Assembly (NCBI RefSeq): GCF_900155965.1
Contig: NZ_FTMG01000001.1
Span: forward strand, 1-64,000
Length of the DNA: 64,000 nucleotides
Reading direction: 5' to 3'
From: Mucilaginibacter lappiensis
Lineage (GTDB): Bacteria > Bacteroidota > Bacteroidia > Sphingobacteriales > Sphingobacteriaceae
In this document: one piece after another, positions 1 through 8,121 of the stretch
Layout: each line of letters starts with the position of its first letter
Position numbering within the stretch: the first letter of the stretch is position 1
The notes under the pieces: generated by a model
The model's input: only the letters and a program-made list of their open reading frames with translations
What the model was told of the DNA's origin: nothing
Database searches by the model: none
Translations under genes and position numbers: made by a program

Positions 1-2
1 AG

Positions 3-311
3 AACAAAAGTAAAAGTAAGGGTAAACCTGCCGTCGGTCAGATCTTCAAACAAATGGCCCAGGGCTTGCTGAACAGCAAATACATTGGCTGGGGTGCGTT
101 TGCCAGGCGGCTAAGGGGACGTAAAGGGCCGGCAGTCGCCATAAAGGCTACTGCAAGAAAACTTGCCGCTCAATATTGGCGCCTGATCGTCAAGGGAAAC
201 GAGTTCGTTGAAAGAGGTATGGAGGCCTATCAAACGATCCTTATCCAGCAGAAAAAGAAGCGCTTAGAAAAGTTAGCCCTCGAATTAGATATGAAACTTG
301 TACCTGCTTAA
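3..311 (+). CDS. IS110-type transposase, C-terminal part (5' end outside window)
   Basis: The reading frame is open to the left edge, so this is the 3' part of a longer gene; the ATG at 54 is internal. The visible residues show the pattern at the end of the Transposase_20 domain of IS110/IS116/IS902 transposases: a WGAFARRL segment, a glycine/basic stretch, then alternating A/K residues (AIKATARKLA) and a helix around WRLIVKGNEF. The tail is lysine-rich and amphipathic and ends in LVPA. IS110 enzymes are DEDD recombinases that lack typical terminal inverted repeats, and the catalytic part would lie left of the window. A cassette gene or a relict copy cannot be excluded. The family assignment rests on the tail only. 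Confidence 0.72.
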   Translation, partial: NKSKSKGKPAVGQIFKQMAQGLLNSKYIGWGAFARRLRGRKGPAVAIKATARKLAAQYWRLIVKGNEFVERGMEAYQTILIQQKKKRLEKLALELDMKLVPA

Positions 312-319
312 TTAAGTAT

Positions 320-395
320 GTCATGGGTAGGAACGAAGGATCTACTCTGCGATTGAAAAGTTTCATAATAGATGCTTCACTCCGTTCAGCATGAC
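320..395. repeat. intergenic palindromic repeat (GTCATG...CATGAC)
   Basis: The stretch between the transposase and the HDAC-like gene starts with GTCATG and ends with CATGAC, and the inner arms also pair partly (GAACGAAGGATCT against AGATGCTTCACTCCGTTC). This form is common between genes in Sphingobacteriales genomes and resembles REP-type elements. It sits downstream of both convergent genes, so it could also help end transcription. Confidence 0.55.
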
Positions 396-419
396 AAGCA
401 TTTTTTTAAAATTCAAACA

Positions 420-1322
420 TCAAAAATACAAATCAGCTGCCATCTTAAAAGTATTACAATGCGCCTCCACAATATCTCTGATCTGCGGTGAGTAGCCACC
501 GCCCATGCTCACCTGTACGGGCAAGTTGTTCGCAATACATTGTTCAAAAACAAATGTATCGCGCGCTTTACAGGCGTCTTTACTCAGGGCCAGCTTGCCC
601 AGTTTATCAGTCGCCAGGATATCAACACCTGATAGGTAGAATATAAAATCGGGCTTTTGCTGATTGATTAGCCTGGGCAAGGTATCATACAGAATATCCA
701 AAAATTTATCATCCCCAACTCCATCTGGCAGTGGAATATCCAGATCGGATGTTTCCTTACGCGACGGAAAATTGTTTGCGCCGTGCATCGAGAAGGTAAA
801 CACCCGTGGCTCATTTTCAAAAATCTGGGCGGTGCCATTACCCTGGTGCACATCTAAATCAACAATTAAGATAGATTGAGCTAAGTTATTATTCAATAAC
901 CAGTTAGCTGCAATGGCCTGATCATTCAGCAGGCAGAATCCCTCACCCCAATTACTACCTGCATGATGCGTTCCTCCTGCTACATTAAAGGCGATGCGGT
1001 TATCAAAAGCAAACCCGCAACCGTCAATAGTCCCTCTAGCTATCCTGATCTCACGCTCCACTAACCGGGCGGATAAAGGAAAACCGATACGGCGTTGTTC
1101 TTTTAGCGGCAGGGTCAGGTCGCGCAGTTGGTGCCAGTAATCTTTATCATGGGTTTGCAGGATAATATCCTCTGATAGCACATCCGGCGAAAATAGATTA
1201 TCCCGATTGATCACCCCTTCATGCAGCAGTTGCGCCGGAATCAATTCGTACTTCAGCATCGGGAAGCGGTGCCCTTCGGGAAGGGGGTGCGCATATATAG
1301 GGTCGTAAGCTATTTTGAACAT
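420..1322 (-). CDS. histone deacetylase-like (AcuC/class IV HDAC type) metallohydrolase
   Basis: Zinc-dependent amidohydrolase of the arginase/deacetylase fold, 300 aa with no signal peptide, hence cytoplasmic. The active-site signatures are complete: GGTHHA at residues 116-121 (the tandem histidines), GFCLLND at 128-134, the metal-ligand run DLDVHQGNGT at 155-164, SMH at 178-180, the third metal aspartate in SGVDILATDKLG near 234, and GGGYS at 274-278. Bacterial relatives deacetylate small molecules or acetyl-lysine in proteins; the substrate cannot be read from sequence. The start lies 6 nt after the bestrophin stop, so the two are probably co-transcribed, last in a six-gene minus-strand run. 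No key residue is missing. Confidence 0.88.
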   Translation of the reverse strand: MFKIAYDPIYAHPLPEGHRFPMLKYELIPAQLLHEGVINRDNLFSPDVLSEDIILQTHDKDYWHQLRDLTLPLKEQRRIGFPLSARLVEREIRIARGTIDGCGFAFDNRIAFNVAGGTHHAGSNWGEGFCLLNDQAIAANWLLNNNLAQSILIVDLDVHQGNGTAQIFENEPRVFTFSMHGANNFPSRKETSDLDIPLPDGVGDDKFLDILYDTLPRLINQQKPDFIFYLSGVDILATDKLGKLALSKDACKARDTFVFEQCIANNLPVQVSMGGGYSPQIRDIVEAHCNTFKMAADLYF

Positions 1323-1328
1323 ACCTGC

Positions 1329-2183
1329 TTAAGCCAATATCTCTCCCACATGCTTCCTAATGTTATCACAGATGCTATCCAACGGCAAGTCGTTGGCATC
1401 ATAGCCAAATGGGTCTTCAATCTCCTCGGCCAATATCTCAATGCTGGCAAAAACAAACAGCACAAAAGATATCACGGGGATAATGAAATACTTCAGATCA
1501 AAGGCCCAGGTAAAGGGCAGCGTCATGATATAAGTGAAGATAAACTTCTTAATAAACACATTATAAGAAAAAGGAATAGGTGTTTTTTTGATACGCTCAC
1601 AACCACCACAAATATCTGTAAATGAAGTTATTTCTGTAGTTATACTAAACAATTGCTCCGGACTTATTTCACCGCTTTTATTGAGCCTGTACACGTTAGC
1701 TACAATAGCGGAAGCTATCTGGTTAGGCACATGTTTGCTGGGATCAATGGCAATAAATTCTGATTGCTCAGCCACATAGGTATCCCGTAAATGATCCCGG
1801 AGCGACCGCGCGAAAAGCGGTATGGTGTAGTTAAAAAACGCTGCGTCATTCTCGCCAACGAGGTGCTTTAGCTTAATGGCCAGGTTGCGGCTGCTGTTCA
1901 CCAGGCTCCCCCATATCTTGCGCCCTTCCCACCAGCGGTCATATGCTGAATTGATCCGAAAGGCTAGTAATAACGAAAATACAAAACCGATGGTTTGATG
2001 AATAAAGTTAACCTTCCGCAGCACACTGGTATCTGGCAAATGCCAAAAATCAATCAGGAAATAAGTAACCACACCGGCATAGGTACCTACGGCCAGCATC
2101 AGAGGAAACAACTCTCTCAACGTATCGGCTTTATTAATTCTGAAAATAAAAGAGAACCACTCTTTGGGGTTGTAATAAACCAT
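1329..2183 (-). CDS. bestrophin-family (UPF0187/YneE) anion channel
   Basis: Membrane protein of 284 aa. Hydrophobic segments lie near residues 25-48, 62-76, 210-230 and 232-250, and the diagnostic bestrophin signature RINSAYDRWWEGRKIWG lies around 76-92, followed by a basic helix. Bestrophins form pentameric channels for chloride or other anions; prokaryotic members are less well understood and some conduct cations. It lies 58 nt downstream of kynureninase and 6 nt upstream of the HDAC-like gene, all minus strand. Start is the ATG giving MVYYNPKEWF, which fits the usual N-terminus. The family is secure and the ion preference is not. Confidence 0.88.
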   Translation of the reverse strand: MVYYNPKEWFSFIFRINKADTLRELFPLMLAVGTYAGVVTYFLIDFWHLPDTSVLRKVNFIHQTIGFVFSLLLAFRINSAYDRWWEGRKIWGSLVNSSRNLAIKLKHLVGENDAAFFNYTIPLFARSLRDHLRDTYVAEQSEFIAIDPSKHVPNQIASAIVANVYRLNKSGEISPEQLFSITTEITSFTDICGGCERIKKTPIPFSYNVFIKKFIFTYIMTLPFTWAFDLKYFIIPVISFVLFVFASIEILAEEIEDPFGYDANDLPLDSICDNIRKHVGEILA

Positions 2184-2241
2184 TTTGTTAAGTCAAAAGT
2201 AAAAATTCAAAAGTCAAAAATATTCGGCCACAGTCTAACAT

Positions 2242-3522
2242 CTACTGTTGTATCGCCGCCGCCATTTGCTGAACCGCCTGGTACACATCCTGAAAACTGT
2301 TATAAAGCGGCACCGGGCTCAACCTGATCACGTCAGGTTCGCGCCAGTCGCCTATTACACCGTTATCAGCCAGGTATTGGAAAATCGCTTTGGCATCCCG
2401 CTTGCAAACCACCGATAACTGGCAACCCCGCTTTTGCGGATCTGCTGGCGTAATGATCTTAAATACATCTTCGCCCAGCCTCTTATTCAACTCCTTTATC
2501 AGAAACTCCATATAGCCCGTTAAAGCCACGCTTTTCTCTCGCAGAATACCCATGCCGCCTGTGTCATCAAAAATAGCCATAGAGGCCTTAAATAAAGCCA
2601 GGAGCAATACAGGACTGGTGCTTACCTGCCAACCACCAGCACCTTTAGCCGCATCGAAGCCAGGCGCCATCAAAAAACGCTTGTCCTCGCGATAACCCCA
2701 CCAGCCCGCAAAACGGTCTAATTCGGGATTATTGAAATGCTTTTCGTGTACAAAAATACCACTGATGCCACCCGGACCTGAGTTCATGTATTTATACGAA
2801 CACCAGCAGGCGAAATCAGCACCCCAGTCGTGCAATTTCAAGGGGACGTTACCAGCAGCATGCGCCAGATCAAAACCGGCGTACGCGCCAGCTTTATGGG
2901 CCGCAGCGGCAATAGCTTCCATATCGAATAGCTGACCGGTGTAATAATTGATACCGGCAAACATAACCAGCGCCAGTTCATCAGCATGCTCATTTATCGT
3001 TTGGATGATGTCTTCCGTGCGCAAAGTCAATTCACCTTCACGCGGAAATATCTCGACAATAGCTTCCTTTGGATCAAATCCATGAAACTTAGTCTGGCTT
3101 TCCATCGCATATTGATCTGAGGGAAAAGCCCCCCCTTCCATGATAATCTTAAATCTTTTATGATTTGGCTTATAGAAACTTACCATCAGTAAATGAAGAT
3201 TTACTGTAAGTGAATTCATCACTGTAACTTCACTTTCCTGCGCGCCAACAATACTGGCTATCGATGGCAAAAGCTGCTTGTGATAATTAAGCCAGGGGTC
3301 GTCACCCTGGAACCAACCCTCTACCGCAAGATTCTGCCAGTTGCTCAACTGATCCGCTAAATATTTCCCTGCCGAAGCCGGTTGCAGACCTAAAGAGTTA
3401 CCGCATAAATAAACCGCATCGACCCCATGATGCTGCGGAATTAAAAAGCGGCTCCTGAAATTTTTTAACGGATCAAGCGCGTCCTGTTCCAAAGCAAATG
3501 CTAAACTATTCTGATAATTCAT
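2242..3522 (-). CDS. kynU: kynureninase
   Basis: PLP-dependent fold-type I enzyme that cleaves L-kynurenine to anthranilate and alanine in tryptophan degradation. CGNSLGLQP lies near residues 40-48, the cofactor aspartate in FDLAHAAGN near 217-225, and the Schiff-base lysine in WCSYKYMNSG at about 244, followed by GPGGISGIFVH. The frame is open 27 codons further upstream, but that part has low complexity and the homologous N-terminus begins at MNYQNSLAFA, so I use this ATG (426 aa). No kynurenine 3-monooxygenase or 3-hydroxyanthranilate dioxygenase is next to it. A TATCTTTG box and TCACTAATT-type repeats sit immediately before the ATG. Confidence 0.93.
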   Translation of the reverse strand: MNYQNSLAFALEQDALDPLKNFRSRFLIPQHHGVDAVYLCGNSLGLQPASAGKYLADQLSNWQNLAVEGWFQGDDPWLNYHKQLLPSIASIVGAQESEVTVMNSLTVNLHLLMVSFYKPNHKRFKIIMEGGAFPSDQYAMESQTKFHGFDPKEAIVEIFPREGELTLRTEDIIQTINEHADELALVMFAGINYYTGQLFDMEAIAAAAHKAGAYAGFDLAHAAGNVPLKLHDWGADFACWCSYKYMNSGPGGISGIFVHEKHFNNPELDRFAGWWGYREDKRFLMAPGFDAAKGAGGWQVSTSPVLLLALFKASMAIFDDTGGMGILREKSVALTGYMEFLIKELNKRLGEDVFKIITPADPQKRGCQLSVVCKRDAKAIFQYLADNGVIGDWREPDVIRLSPVPLYNSFQDVYQAVQQMAAAIQQ

Positions 3523-3524
3523 CG

Positions 3525-3572
3525 GCCAAAGATAATTAATTAGTGAGTGGTGAATTAGTGAATTTGCCTTAC
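3525..3572 (-). repeat. TCACTAATT-type tract abutting the kynU start
   Basis: Read on the minus strand the stretch holds TTCACTAATTCACC, ACTCACTAATTAATTA and then TATCTTTG, ending five bases before the kynU ATG. Similar tracts lie directly before the starts of the DUF71 gene (7858-7896), thiC (28667-28705) and the small gene at 6676. The TATCTTTG fits the Bacteroidota -7 box but would give a nearly leaderless message. Confidence 0.5.
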
Positions 3573-3599
3573 TAAATTGCCTGTTCATTTTCTCACTAC

Positions 3600-4202
3600 T
3601 CACTTATTCGGCTTACTCACATAAATATCACCCTTAACATAAAAGCGATATGGCAGTAAGGCATCTTCGGCGGCATAGGCAACCCCTATTCGGGGACCAA
3701 CTGTTATTTGCTCGTCGGCAAAATGCAGTCCGCGGTCTTCCAGCCACAGGGTATCGCTTTGCAAACTGATGGCATTGATGTTTCGGGATATACCCAGGGC
3801 TTTGGCAACAGAACCCGGTCCGGCGGTAATGGTTGGCTTAAGCACCATCATATTGCGTCTTACCTGCATAGCTTCAATTCCTTCGGTCGGATGAACAGCC
3901 CTGATCAGGATAGCCTGAGCATGTCCTTCTGTCGAGGTTACGATATTAAACATTTCGTGGATGCCATAACACAGGTATATATAAGCGATACCGCCCTGCA
4001 TAAACATGGTTTTGGTACGCGGGGTAATGCGGTTACCATAAGAATGCGCCGCTTTATCTACAGCGCCATTATAAGCTTCTGTTTCAATAATGTAACCACC
4101 GGTAGTTACACCATCAATACAAGTAAATAAATACTTTCCTAATAAACTTTTACTGATAGCTACCACATCGGTACCCAGGTAATACGTTTCGGGCAACTTC
4201 AT
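3600..4202 (-). CDS. DNA-3-methyladenine glycosylase (Mpg/AAG type)
   Basis: Monofunctional base-excision glycosylase of the mammalian-type AAG family, 200 aa as usual for bacterial members. Visible signatures are LLGKYLF, ETEAYNGAVDKAAHS (catalytic glutamate region), RTKTMFMQGGIAYIYLCYGIHEMFN around residues 62-87, and AGPGSVAKALGI with GPRIGVAYA in the C-terminal half. It removes alkylated purines such as 3-methyladenine. Its ATG overlaps the stop of the upstream hydrolase by 4 nt, pointing to translational coupling. The neighbouring free-methionine-sulfoxide reductase gives the run a damage-repair flavour, which is inference. Confidence 0.93.
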   Translation of the reverse strand: MKLPETYYLGTDVVAISKSLLGKYLFTCIDGVTTGGYIIETEAYNGAVDKAAHSYGNRITPRTKTMFMQGGIAYIYLCYGIHEMFNIVTSTEGHAQAILIRAVHPTEGIEAMQVRRNMMVLKPTITAGPGSVAKALGISRNINAISLQSDTLWLEDRGLHFADEQITVGPRIGVAYAAEDALLPYRFYVKGDIYVSKPNK

Positions 4203-4846
4203 TTTTTAAGGATGTTTTTTAATAATTTATTGATCTCTTTTGCCTTATCAAATATCATGATATGGGTGCCGCCTTTAACAATAGTAGCATCAGAGATACG
4301 CTTAAATGAAAACACCAGATCCTTGTCACCGGTAATATGAAAGAGATTTGGCGGGATAATATCGTTTTTCCAGTGCAACACTGCTCGCATGGCCCATTTT
4401 ACAAAAGTGGGTGATGAGTTTTTCAGCATATCACTAAACAGCCAGGCATCCTCTGCACTCATGTGTCCAAACAAAGGCTTGATCATAAAACCCAATGAGG
4501 TGACCCATTTTCCGGGGATGATCTTATAAACGGGCAAGGCGCGGAAGAAGCTAAAATACCGTGGAGCTTCTTTATTGGTTTTAATACTCGATATCAGGAT
4601 CACCTTTTTTACAGGAATCTGTTTAGCTATCTCCACGGCGATCATTCCACCCAAGGAGTTGCCAATAATGACAGAATTAGGTTGTATATTATATTGATGA
4701 ATAAGCTTTTGCGCATACGTATTTAAAGTATCTGATTCATGTGGCTCTATCCAGTCGACAGGTATTACTTCATGATCGTGCAGGTCGATATTATTATAAA
4801 CGCGGGTATCCGCACCAAGGCCGGCTATCAGGTAGATCCGACTCAT
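4199..4846 (-). CDS. alpha/beta-fold hydrolase
   Basis: A 215-aa protein with the nucleophile elbow GNSLGGM near residues 62-68, preceded by a strand ending in SVIIG, and a C-terminal ITGDKDLVF (acid) and GGTHIMIF (histidine) in the order expected for the Ser-Asp-His triad. Substrate unknown; there is no signal peptide or lid insertion large enough to suggest a lipase. It overlaps the fRMsr gene upstream and the glycosylase gene downstream by 4 nt each, so the three are very likely translated from one message. Confidence 0.82.
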   Translation of the reverse strand: MSRIYLIAGLGADTRVYNNIDLHDHEVIPVDWIEPHESDTLNTYAQKLIHQYNIQPNSVIIGNSLGGMIAVEIAKQIPVKKVILISSIKTNKEAPRYFSFFRALPVYKIIPGKWVTSLGFMIKPLFGHMSAEDAWLFSDMLKNSSPTFVKWAMRAVLHWKNDIIPPNLFHITGDKDLVFSFKRISDATIVKGGTHIMIFDKAKEINKLLKNILKK

Positions 4847-5322
4847 GCAAAGTTTAACAGCTTTACAATTTGCTCCAGGTATTGCGCATCGGTTTCATCG
4901 AACTGATCCAGCAATTCGCTGTCCACATCCAAAACTGCAACCACTTCCCCATTATGAAATACCGGCACTACAATTTCCGACTGTGAAAGCGAGCTGCAGG
5001 CGATATGTCCTGGGAAAGCCTCCACATCAGGCACTACCAGCGTTTTGGCCTGCTGCCATGCCGCACCGCAAACACCTTTACCCAAACCTATACGAGTGCA
5101 GGCCACAGGACCCTGAAAGGGACCCAAAACCAACTCATTATTCTTAACCAGGTAAAACCCTACCCAAAACCATTTAAACTGCTCTTTTAAAGCCGCGGCC
5201 ACATTGGCCAGGTTGGCCACCAGATCCGGCTCACCGTAAAGCAAAGCTTCTATTTGTGGAATCAGCGTTGTGTATTGTTCGGTTTTATCGGTTGATGTGG
5301 TAATGTTTAAATCCTCTGCCAT
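4843..5322 (-). CDS. msrC: free methionine-(R)-sulfoxide reductase, GAF type (fRMsr)
   Basis: GAF-domain enzyme of 159 aa that reduces free methionine-R-sulfoxide. The three conserved cysteines are at about 75 (PVACTRI), 85 (GKGVCGAA) and 109 (GHIACSS); their spacing of 10 and 24 residues is that of the E. coli enzyme. WFWVGFYL and the SEIVVPVF...GVLDVDS-type end (here VVAVLDVDSELLDQF) are also typical. First gene of the minus-strand run reaching to the HDAC-like gene. Cytoplasmic, with recycling by thioredoxin expected from the family. Confidence 0.92.
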   Translation of the reverse strand: MAEDLNITTSTDKTEQYTTLIPQIEALLYGEPDLVANLANVAAALKEQFKWFWVGFYLVKNNELVLGPFQGPVACTRIGLGKGVCGAAWQQAKTLVVPDVEAFPGHIACSSLSQSEIVVPVFHNGEVVAVLDVDSELLDQFDETDAQYLEQIVKLLNFA

Positions 5323-5395
5323 AATACAAAAATAACAATGTGTGGCAGAAAGTGCATCAACCGGGTATCATATTTAAACTAAAGTTGGATAAAGG

Positions 5396-5506
5396 TTCGA
5401 TTTGGCGCATGACGTCGACTCACCGCGCCCAAGCTTCGCCGGGCAACCCTGAGGGATGTCGAGCGTAGTGATGACAGGATGACTCGACATCACGCGCCAA
5501 ATCGAA
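5396..5506. repeat. palindromic intergenic element with 13-bp perfect inverted ends
   Basis: TTCGATTTGGCGC at 5396-5408 is the exact reverse complement of 5494-5506. Inside, GACGTCGACTC and GACTCGACATC arms also pair in part, and the centre is GC-rich. The 111-bp unit lies between the divergent fRMsr gene and the leader RNA promoter. It looks like a REP/MITE-type element; no target duplication is obvious. Confidence 0.6.
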
Positions 5507-5543
5507 TTACACTCTTAGATAATAAATAACCCCTGAATTTTGG

Positions 5544-5551
5544 TATGTTTG
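5544..5551 (+). promoter_or_regulatory. Bacteroidota -7 box (TATGTTTG) of leader RNA copy 1
   Basis: TATGTTTG fits the TAnnTTTG consensus and sits 8 nt before the hairpin that opens the leader. The second leader copy has TATATTTG at the same place (17560-17567, minus). The surrounding promoter bases are not otherwise conserved, so the box is kept while its neighbours drift. No clear -33 element is seen. Confidence 0.65.
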
Positions 5552-5557
5552 CATCCT

Positions 5558-5816
5558 ACAACGGCCCGCTGCTCTTTTTATCAGAGTAGCGGGCTGTTTG
5601 GTTAAAAGAAAAACCAGACCAAAAACCAACTGTCTGGCATGTAGTTATTTAACAGTCAGTAATTTAATACTTTTTAAAGCTTTCAAAACCGCTCAAAACC
5701 GTGTTGTAATTTGTTAAAAAGTGTTAAAATCGATGGTTTTGAATAAATTTCCATCCGTTTTCATCCTGTTTTTAATCAGAAAAGTGTTAAAATTTGAGGT
5801 TTAAGAAGTTTTTTGG
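5558..5816 (+). ncRNA. structured leader/ncRNA, copy 1, upstream of the CrtA-like gene
   Basis: About 260 nt that match, in reverse complement, the region 17297-17554 before thrS. It opens with a 15-bp stem (5560-5574 with 5584-5598) around a short A/U loop. A purine-rich middle follows, then a 3' half with repeated GTGTTAAAAT-like words. Compared with the other copy the stem changes at two positions, each leaving a G-U pair. The unit ends about 37 nt before the ATG at 5853, same strand. It may be a 5' leader, a free small RNA, or a mobile promoter-bearing repeat; sequence alone does not decide. Confidence 0.6.
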
Positions 5817-5852
5817 CCGGGGTTTTACAATTAATGTTTTATTTAGCAGAAC

Positions 5853-6554
5853 ATGATCGTTAGCCTTACCATTGTTAGATACCGGAAACTTTTTATCCCT
5901 TTTGCATTACTGGCCATGGCTATACATCGCCTGCCCATGTGGATGCAAAAAGGCTGCAGTTTTTATAAACTGCTAGGTTCCGGCCATAACGGCACTTTTG
6001 ATCTTCAGCCCGACTGGCAGCAATGGGGCCTATTGGCCTGCTGGGACAGCCGGGAAGATTTCGACCGGTTCCAGGCTAGTTCCTTCGTTTCCAACTGGTG
6101 GAAGATATTAGGCCATGAAGGCTGGACAGTACTCTGCGAACCATTGCAAAGTCACGGTAAATGGGATAGAAAAGAGCCCTTTGGCAACCCGGAAGCCAAA
6201 GATTACTCTGGCCCGGTAGCAGTACTTACCCGCGCCACGATCAGGATTAGCCGGTTGAAGAACTTTTGGTCGCATGTAGATGAGGTAGCTAACCTTATGT
6301 CGGGCGCGCGGGGTTATATTACTTCGTTTGGTATAGGCGAAGCACCTGTTTACCGTCAGGCTACTTTTTCGGTTTGGCAAAGCCTGGATGATGTAAAAGC
6401 TTTCGCCTACCAAAGCCGCGAACATGCCGAGGTGATCAAATTAACCAGAAGCGAGAATTGGTACAGCGAGGAACTTTTCGCCCGGTTTAAACCCCTGGAA
6501 AGTTTTGGGTCACTCCACGGAAAAGATCCTTTGGGGGATAAAGGATTATGTTAA
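5853..6554 (+). CDS. spheroidene monooxygenase-like protein (CrtA family)
   Basis: A 233-aa protein with the plan of CrtA-like proteins: an N-terminal SLTIVRYRKLF, then GCSFYKLLGSGHNGTF, a WGLLACWDSREDFDRF segment, PVAVLTRATIRISRLKNFW in the middle, and GIGEAPVYRQATFSVW followed by ENWYSEELFARF at the end. The known family member adds a keto group to acyclic carotenoids in phototrophs, but no carotenoid gene lies nearby, so the role here is open. It carries the ~260-nt leader unit directly upstream. The start ATG is the first in frame after the leader. Confidence 0.75.
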   Translation: MIVSLTIVRYRKLFIPFALLAMAIHRLPMWMQKGCSFYKLLGSGHNGTFDLQPDWQQWGLLACWDSREDFDRFQASSFVSNWWKILGHEGWTVLCEPLQSHGKWDRKEPFGNPEAKDYSGPVAVLTRATIRISRLKNFWSHVDEVANLMSGARGYITSFGIGEAPVYRQATFSVWQSLDDVKAFAYQSREHAEVIKLTRSENWYSEELFARFKPLESFGSLHGKDPLGDKGLC

Positions 6555-6675
6555 CAAGGAATAAGGACTTTTGGAGCAAAGATAAAAGACAGAATAGCAA
6601 AGTCATTTTATTCAAAAATCCTTACTCTTTGCTCCAATAATCTTTACTCAATATATAAATCACTAATTGCTAACC

Positions 6676-6924
6676 ATGAGAATTATTGCCGAACTACCAC
6701 ACCCCGATTTTAAAATATCTATCCTAAACATGAATCAAAAGTTTATTGTGAAGATAGAGCAGGGTGCCCTGGAACAAAGTTATAAGATCCCCGAAATGGA
6801 TTTGACCGATGGCGTGAACAGCGTTTTTGAATTACTCGATGAAGCGTTTTTAAAAAAGGTAGGCACCCGCTTTACCGAGATGCGAACAGACTTTAAAGAG
6901 TCTTATTATCGGTACAATTACTAA
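6676..6924 (+). CDS. small hypothetical protein
   Basis: 82 aa from the ATG at 6676 (an in-frame TTG lies three codons earlier). The product is acidic and soluble with no membrane segment or motif I recognise; charged helices and a tyrosine-rich end (ESYYRYNY) are visible. Regular codon use and a TCACTAATTGCTAACC tract right before the ATG, like those before other genes here, support it as real. It follows the CrtA-like gene after 121 nt on the same strand. Function unknown. Confidence 0.55.
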   Translation: MRIIAELPHPDFKISILNMNQKFIVKIEQGALEQSYKIPEMDLTDGVNSVFELLDEAFLKKVGTRFTEMRTDFKESYYRYNY

Positions 6925-7140
6925 TCACAACTACTTAAAATATAGATAGTTAATTATTTACTCATTCATAAACAGAATTTTATTCTGTAAAAACGAGTAA
7001 TTTTTAACGCAAACCCATTGTATATTTTCATTTAAGTGGATTATTGCTTTATATTTCATCAATAAATAACTGTTATATAATTATTTATACGTTAGTAAAA
7101 AATAATATTCTGAGACTAATTTTGCCAAATAAATGGGAGG

Positions 7141-7857
7141 TTACGCCAAAAGCAGGTCACAATACCAAAATCCGGACCGTTTTTGATCTGTCGGCGAAAC
7201 ACAGGAATCATCAGCATTTTGGGGTGCGTTGTATTCTTTGAAAATCTTCACCCCGATTTTGTAAGGTATGGTATTTTTAAAAATAGGGCCTTTAAAAGTA
7301 AAGGTATGGAACTCGCCGTTCTCGCCGCAAACATCCACATCGTCGGGTAAGGCATCTATCAATTCCGGACTGATCTCCTTCCCTACTATACGCTCCAGGC
7401 GCTCCTGGGTGCAGGCGATAACAGTGCCAAATCCAAGACCTAAAAACTCGTTGATCAACTCACTGGTATCACGTTTCCATAAGGGGTATATTCCTACTAT
7501 CCCAACCTCGCTCAGGCGGGCATCGCGGTAAGCTTTCAGGTCCTCCAAAAATATATCGCCAAAAATGGCATGAGTGATACCTTCACTTTTAAAATGCGTG
7601 AGGTGTCTGTGCATCACCTCGTCATACTCTTGCATACCCGGCATTTCGGGCAGGCGGATCTGGTATAATGGTATGCCAATACTTTCGGCCTGTTTGATTA
7701 GTAGCTCTGTACGCACGCCGTGCATGGATATCCTGTCGGCTGCATCGTTGATAGTAGTAACCAGATATTTGATCTCCAGATCTGGATTTTGCAGGCAATG
7801 ATATAGAGCTAAGGCACTATCCTTGCCCCCGCTCCAATTGAATATACACTTTTGCAT
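7141..7857 (-). CDS. DUF71/COG2102 ATP-pyrophosphatase (Dph6-like), likely B12 salvage type
   Basis: Adenine-nucleotide alpha-hydrolase fold, 238 aa. The PP-loop SGGKDS is at 9-14, ISMHGVRTELL near 44-54, GDIFLEDLKAYRD near 100-112, and the family's CGENGEFHTF at 177-186. Archaeal and eukaryotic members (Dph6) amidate diphthine on EF2, a modification bacteria lack. Comparative work on DUF71 proposed a bacterial subgroup in B12 salvage located near B12 uptake genes. Here the gene is on the same strand and downstream of a B12-riboswitch-controlled BtuB-like receptor, which supports that reading, though a 112-bp repeat and a 264-nt gap separate it from the sirtuin gene. Confidence 0.8.
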   Translation of the reverse strand: MQKCIFNWSGGKDSALALYHCLQNPDLEIKYLVTTINDAADRISMHGVRTELLIKQAESIGIPLYQIRLPEMPGMQEYDEVMHRHLTHFKSEGITHAIFGDIFLEDLKAYRDARLSEVGIVGIYPLWKRDTSELINEFLGLGFGTVIACTQERLERIVGKEISPELIDALPDDVDVCGENGEFHTFTFKGPIFKNTIPYKIGVKIFKEYNAPQNADDSCVSPTDQKRSGFWYCDLLLA

Positions 7858-7896
7858 TAATTAGCGAATTGGTGATTTATTGAATTAGTGATTTTA
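7858..7896 (-). repeat. TCACTAATT-type tract abutting the DUF71 gene start
   Basis: On the minus strand the tract reads AAAATCACTAATTCA, ATAAATCACC, AATTCGCTAATTA and then the ATG. It closely resembles the one before thiC (28667-28705), an unrelated gene on the other strand. Confidence 0.5.
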
Positions 7897-7961
7897 GAAA
7901 AAGACAGGCAAGTTTAAATTATTATTTCAAGGGTTTTATATTCCTCCTGAGGGGCTCAATT

Positions 7962-8073
7962 AGTGGGTTTACACATAAAGCCGCTAAATGACGATAAATT
8001 AAACATAACTATTTGATTTACAATTAAATATATAAATATTAACCATAAAAAGTGTAAACCATGTAAACCCACT
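7962..8073 (-). repeat. 112-bp element with 12-bp inverted ends, copy 1
   Basis: AGTGGGTTTACA at 7962-7973 is the exact reverse complement of 8062-8073. The whole unit, read on the minus strand, matches the element at 34970-35081: same length, the first 40 bases agreeing at 37 positions by hand, identical ends, an AT-rich diverged middle. GGTTTACA is repeated at one end in both. MITE-like; no coding capacity and no clear target-site duplication. Confidence 0.7.
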
Positions 8074-8121
8074 TTTTAACAACATGCCACCCTGTTCGGA
8101 GATGATACTTTATCCTTTTAA

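Noticed and set aside
3523..3603. 27-codon N-terminal extension of kynureninase
   Set aside because: The added residues come from a short-repeat tract and have no match to the family N-terminus.
7044..7241. Plus-strand open frame of 65 codons
   Set aside because: Its second half is antisense to the DUF71 gene and its first half is AT-rich low complexity; no protein-like pattern.
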